Source: Acidobacteriota bacterium (GTDB taxonomy: Bacteria; Acidobacteriota; Vicinamibacteria; Vicinamibacterales; UBA2999). Taken from it: a stretch of DNA of 64,000 nt. The position numbers and the translations under genes are program-made. This document shows, piece by piece, positions 63,296 to 64,000 of this stretch (positions within the stretch are counted from its first letter, which is position 1; each line of letters begins with the position of its first letter). The stretch spans positions 1-64,000 of the forward strand of contig CAUJDN010000069.1 of NCBI GenBank assembly GCA_963169195.1, given 5' to 3'. The notes under the pieces were generated by a model. It was not told the DNA's origin. It ran no database searches and saw only the letters and a program-made list of their open reading frames with translations.

Positions 63296-64000
63296 ATGCG
63301 CCTGCCACTGACCGCTCGCAAGCCCGAGCCCGACGCACCCGGGGTCCGGCCCGACCTGTTCTGGAGCCTGTCGCCGAGGTCCGATCGCGAGGCCGGCGAC
63401 GCCATCGCCTCGAACTTCCTGTTCCACGCCTTCCCGGCCAAGGTCAGCAAGGCCTCGATGGCGTGGAGCTACTCGTTCTGGCTCGGGACCATCTCGGCCG
63501 CCCTCTTCTTCCTGCTGATCCTCTCGGGCCTGCCGCTCCTGTTCCTCTACGTGCCCTCGGTGGAGCGCGCGTACCAGTCGGTGAAGGACATCGAGTTCGT
63601 CATCACCTTCGGGTCGTGGATCCGCGCCGTCCACCGCATCTCCGCGCACGGCATGGTCATCGCGGTGTTCCTGCACCTGGTGCGGGTGTTCCTGACGGGC
63701 GCGTACAAGAACGGTGTGGGCCGCGGACAGCACCGCGAGTGGAACTGGGTGCTGGGCGTGGTGATGCTGCTCCTCACGCTGTTCCTGTCGTTCACCGGGT
63801 ACCTGCTGCCGTGGGATCAGCTGGCGTTCTGGGCCGTGACGGTCGGCACCAACATCGCCTCGGCCATCCCGTGGATCGGCCCGACGGTGCGCGAGCTGCT
63901 CATCGGCGGCCGCACCATCGAGCAGGCCACGCTCATCCGCTTCTACGTGCTGCACGTCGTCGTGCTGCCGCTCGGACTGGGCGTGCTGTTCGCGTATCAC
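63296..64000 (+). CDS. cytochrome b (N-terminal part), cut by window end
   Basis: ATG 63296 begins four bases after the Rieske stop. 235 codons are visible: a polar N-terminus, a first membrane helix (FWLGTISAALFFLLILSG), a heme-binding helix RISAHGMVIAVFLHLVRVFL with two histidines, GYLLPWDQLAFWAVTVGTNI with the conserved GYxLPW, and RFYVLHVVVLPLGLGVLFAYH with the second pair of heme-ligand histidines. These are the four heme-ligand helices of a cytochrome b/b6. The C-terminal part and any cytochrome c partner lie beyond the window. Confidence 0.93.
   Translation, partial: MRLPLTARKPEPDAPGVRPDLFWSLSPRSDREAGDAIASNFLFHAFPAKVSKASMAWSYSFWLGTISAALFFLLILSGLPLLFLYVPSVERAYQSVKDIEFVITFGSWIRAVHRISAHGMVIAVFLHLVRVFLTGAYKNGVGRGQHREWNWVLGVVMLLLTLFLSFTGYLLPWDQLAFWAVTVGTNIASAIPWIGPTVRELLIGGRTIEQATLIRFYVLHVVVLPLGLGVLFAYH

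Overview
The window is GC-rich chromosomal DNA from a heterotrophic bacterium, most likely an Acidobacteriota member of the Vicinamibacteria type. The evidence is two Oar-like TonB-dependent receptors with an N-terminal carboxypeptidase-like domain, an FtsX-type duplicated orphan permease (ADOP), several secreted hydrolases with beta-propeller, beta-lactamase or alpha/beta folds, and very high GC. This is inference from gene content, not a marker-gene placement.

Layout. 1-12.9 kb: housekeeping and accessory genes (HAD phosphatase, nitronate monooxygenase-like enzyme, SulP transporter plus beta-carbonic anhydrase, rhomboid, S9 peptidase, CNNM/CorC protein, EVE protein, secreted proteins, QueD). 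13.0-39.1 kb: an anaerobic-respiration island. On the minus strand it runs ubiV-like, ubiU-like, narC (diheme cytochrome c), narGHJI, two NarK transporters and then, 25 nt later, all six genes of alternative complex III (actABCDEF). Heme A synthase and a MobB-like P-loop protein lie beyond. On the plus strand a NarX/NarL-type two-component pair, a TehA/SLAC1-type channel and a small membrane protein follow. 39-60.5 kb: accessory genes (two Oar receptors, a LytTR regulator with a decayed kinase, glycogen branching enzyme, ALDH7, esterase, cyclophilin, beta-lactamase-fold hydrolase, ADOP permease, AbiEii-type toxin pair). 60.8-64 kb: an operon of a GltD-like iron-sulfur flavoprotein, a Rieske protein and cytochrome b, cut by the window end.

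The main observation is a 16-bp palindrome, TATGAC-N4-GTCATA, present five times perfectly and once with one mismatch. It lies before narC, between ubiV and the sensor kinase, before the flavoprotein-Rieske-cytochrome b operon, at both ends of ctaA, and before the nitronate monooxygenase-like gene. It has the geometry of a Crp/Fnr-family operator. In four cases a TAnnnT-like hexamer sits with its centre exactly 32 bp from the centre of the palindrome, as at class II Fnr/Crp promoters. The window therefore appears to hold a coherent anaerobic or nitrogen-oxide regulon whose regulator is encoded elsewhere. It links nitrate reductase, alternative complex III, an O2-independent hydroxylase-like pair, a NAD(P)H-Rieske/cytochrome b module and possibly a ~60-nt small RNA.

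Likely joint function: nitrate enters through NarK1/NarK2 and is reduced by cytoplasmic NarGH with quinol oxidised at NarI. NarC and alternative complex III would add a cytochrome c branch of quinol oxidation. The flavoprotein-Rieske-cytochrome b operon would be a second route into that chain. No nitrite, NO or N2O reductase, terminal oxidase, tRNA, rRNA, CRISPR array or insertion sequence was recognised here.
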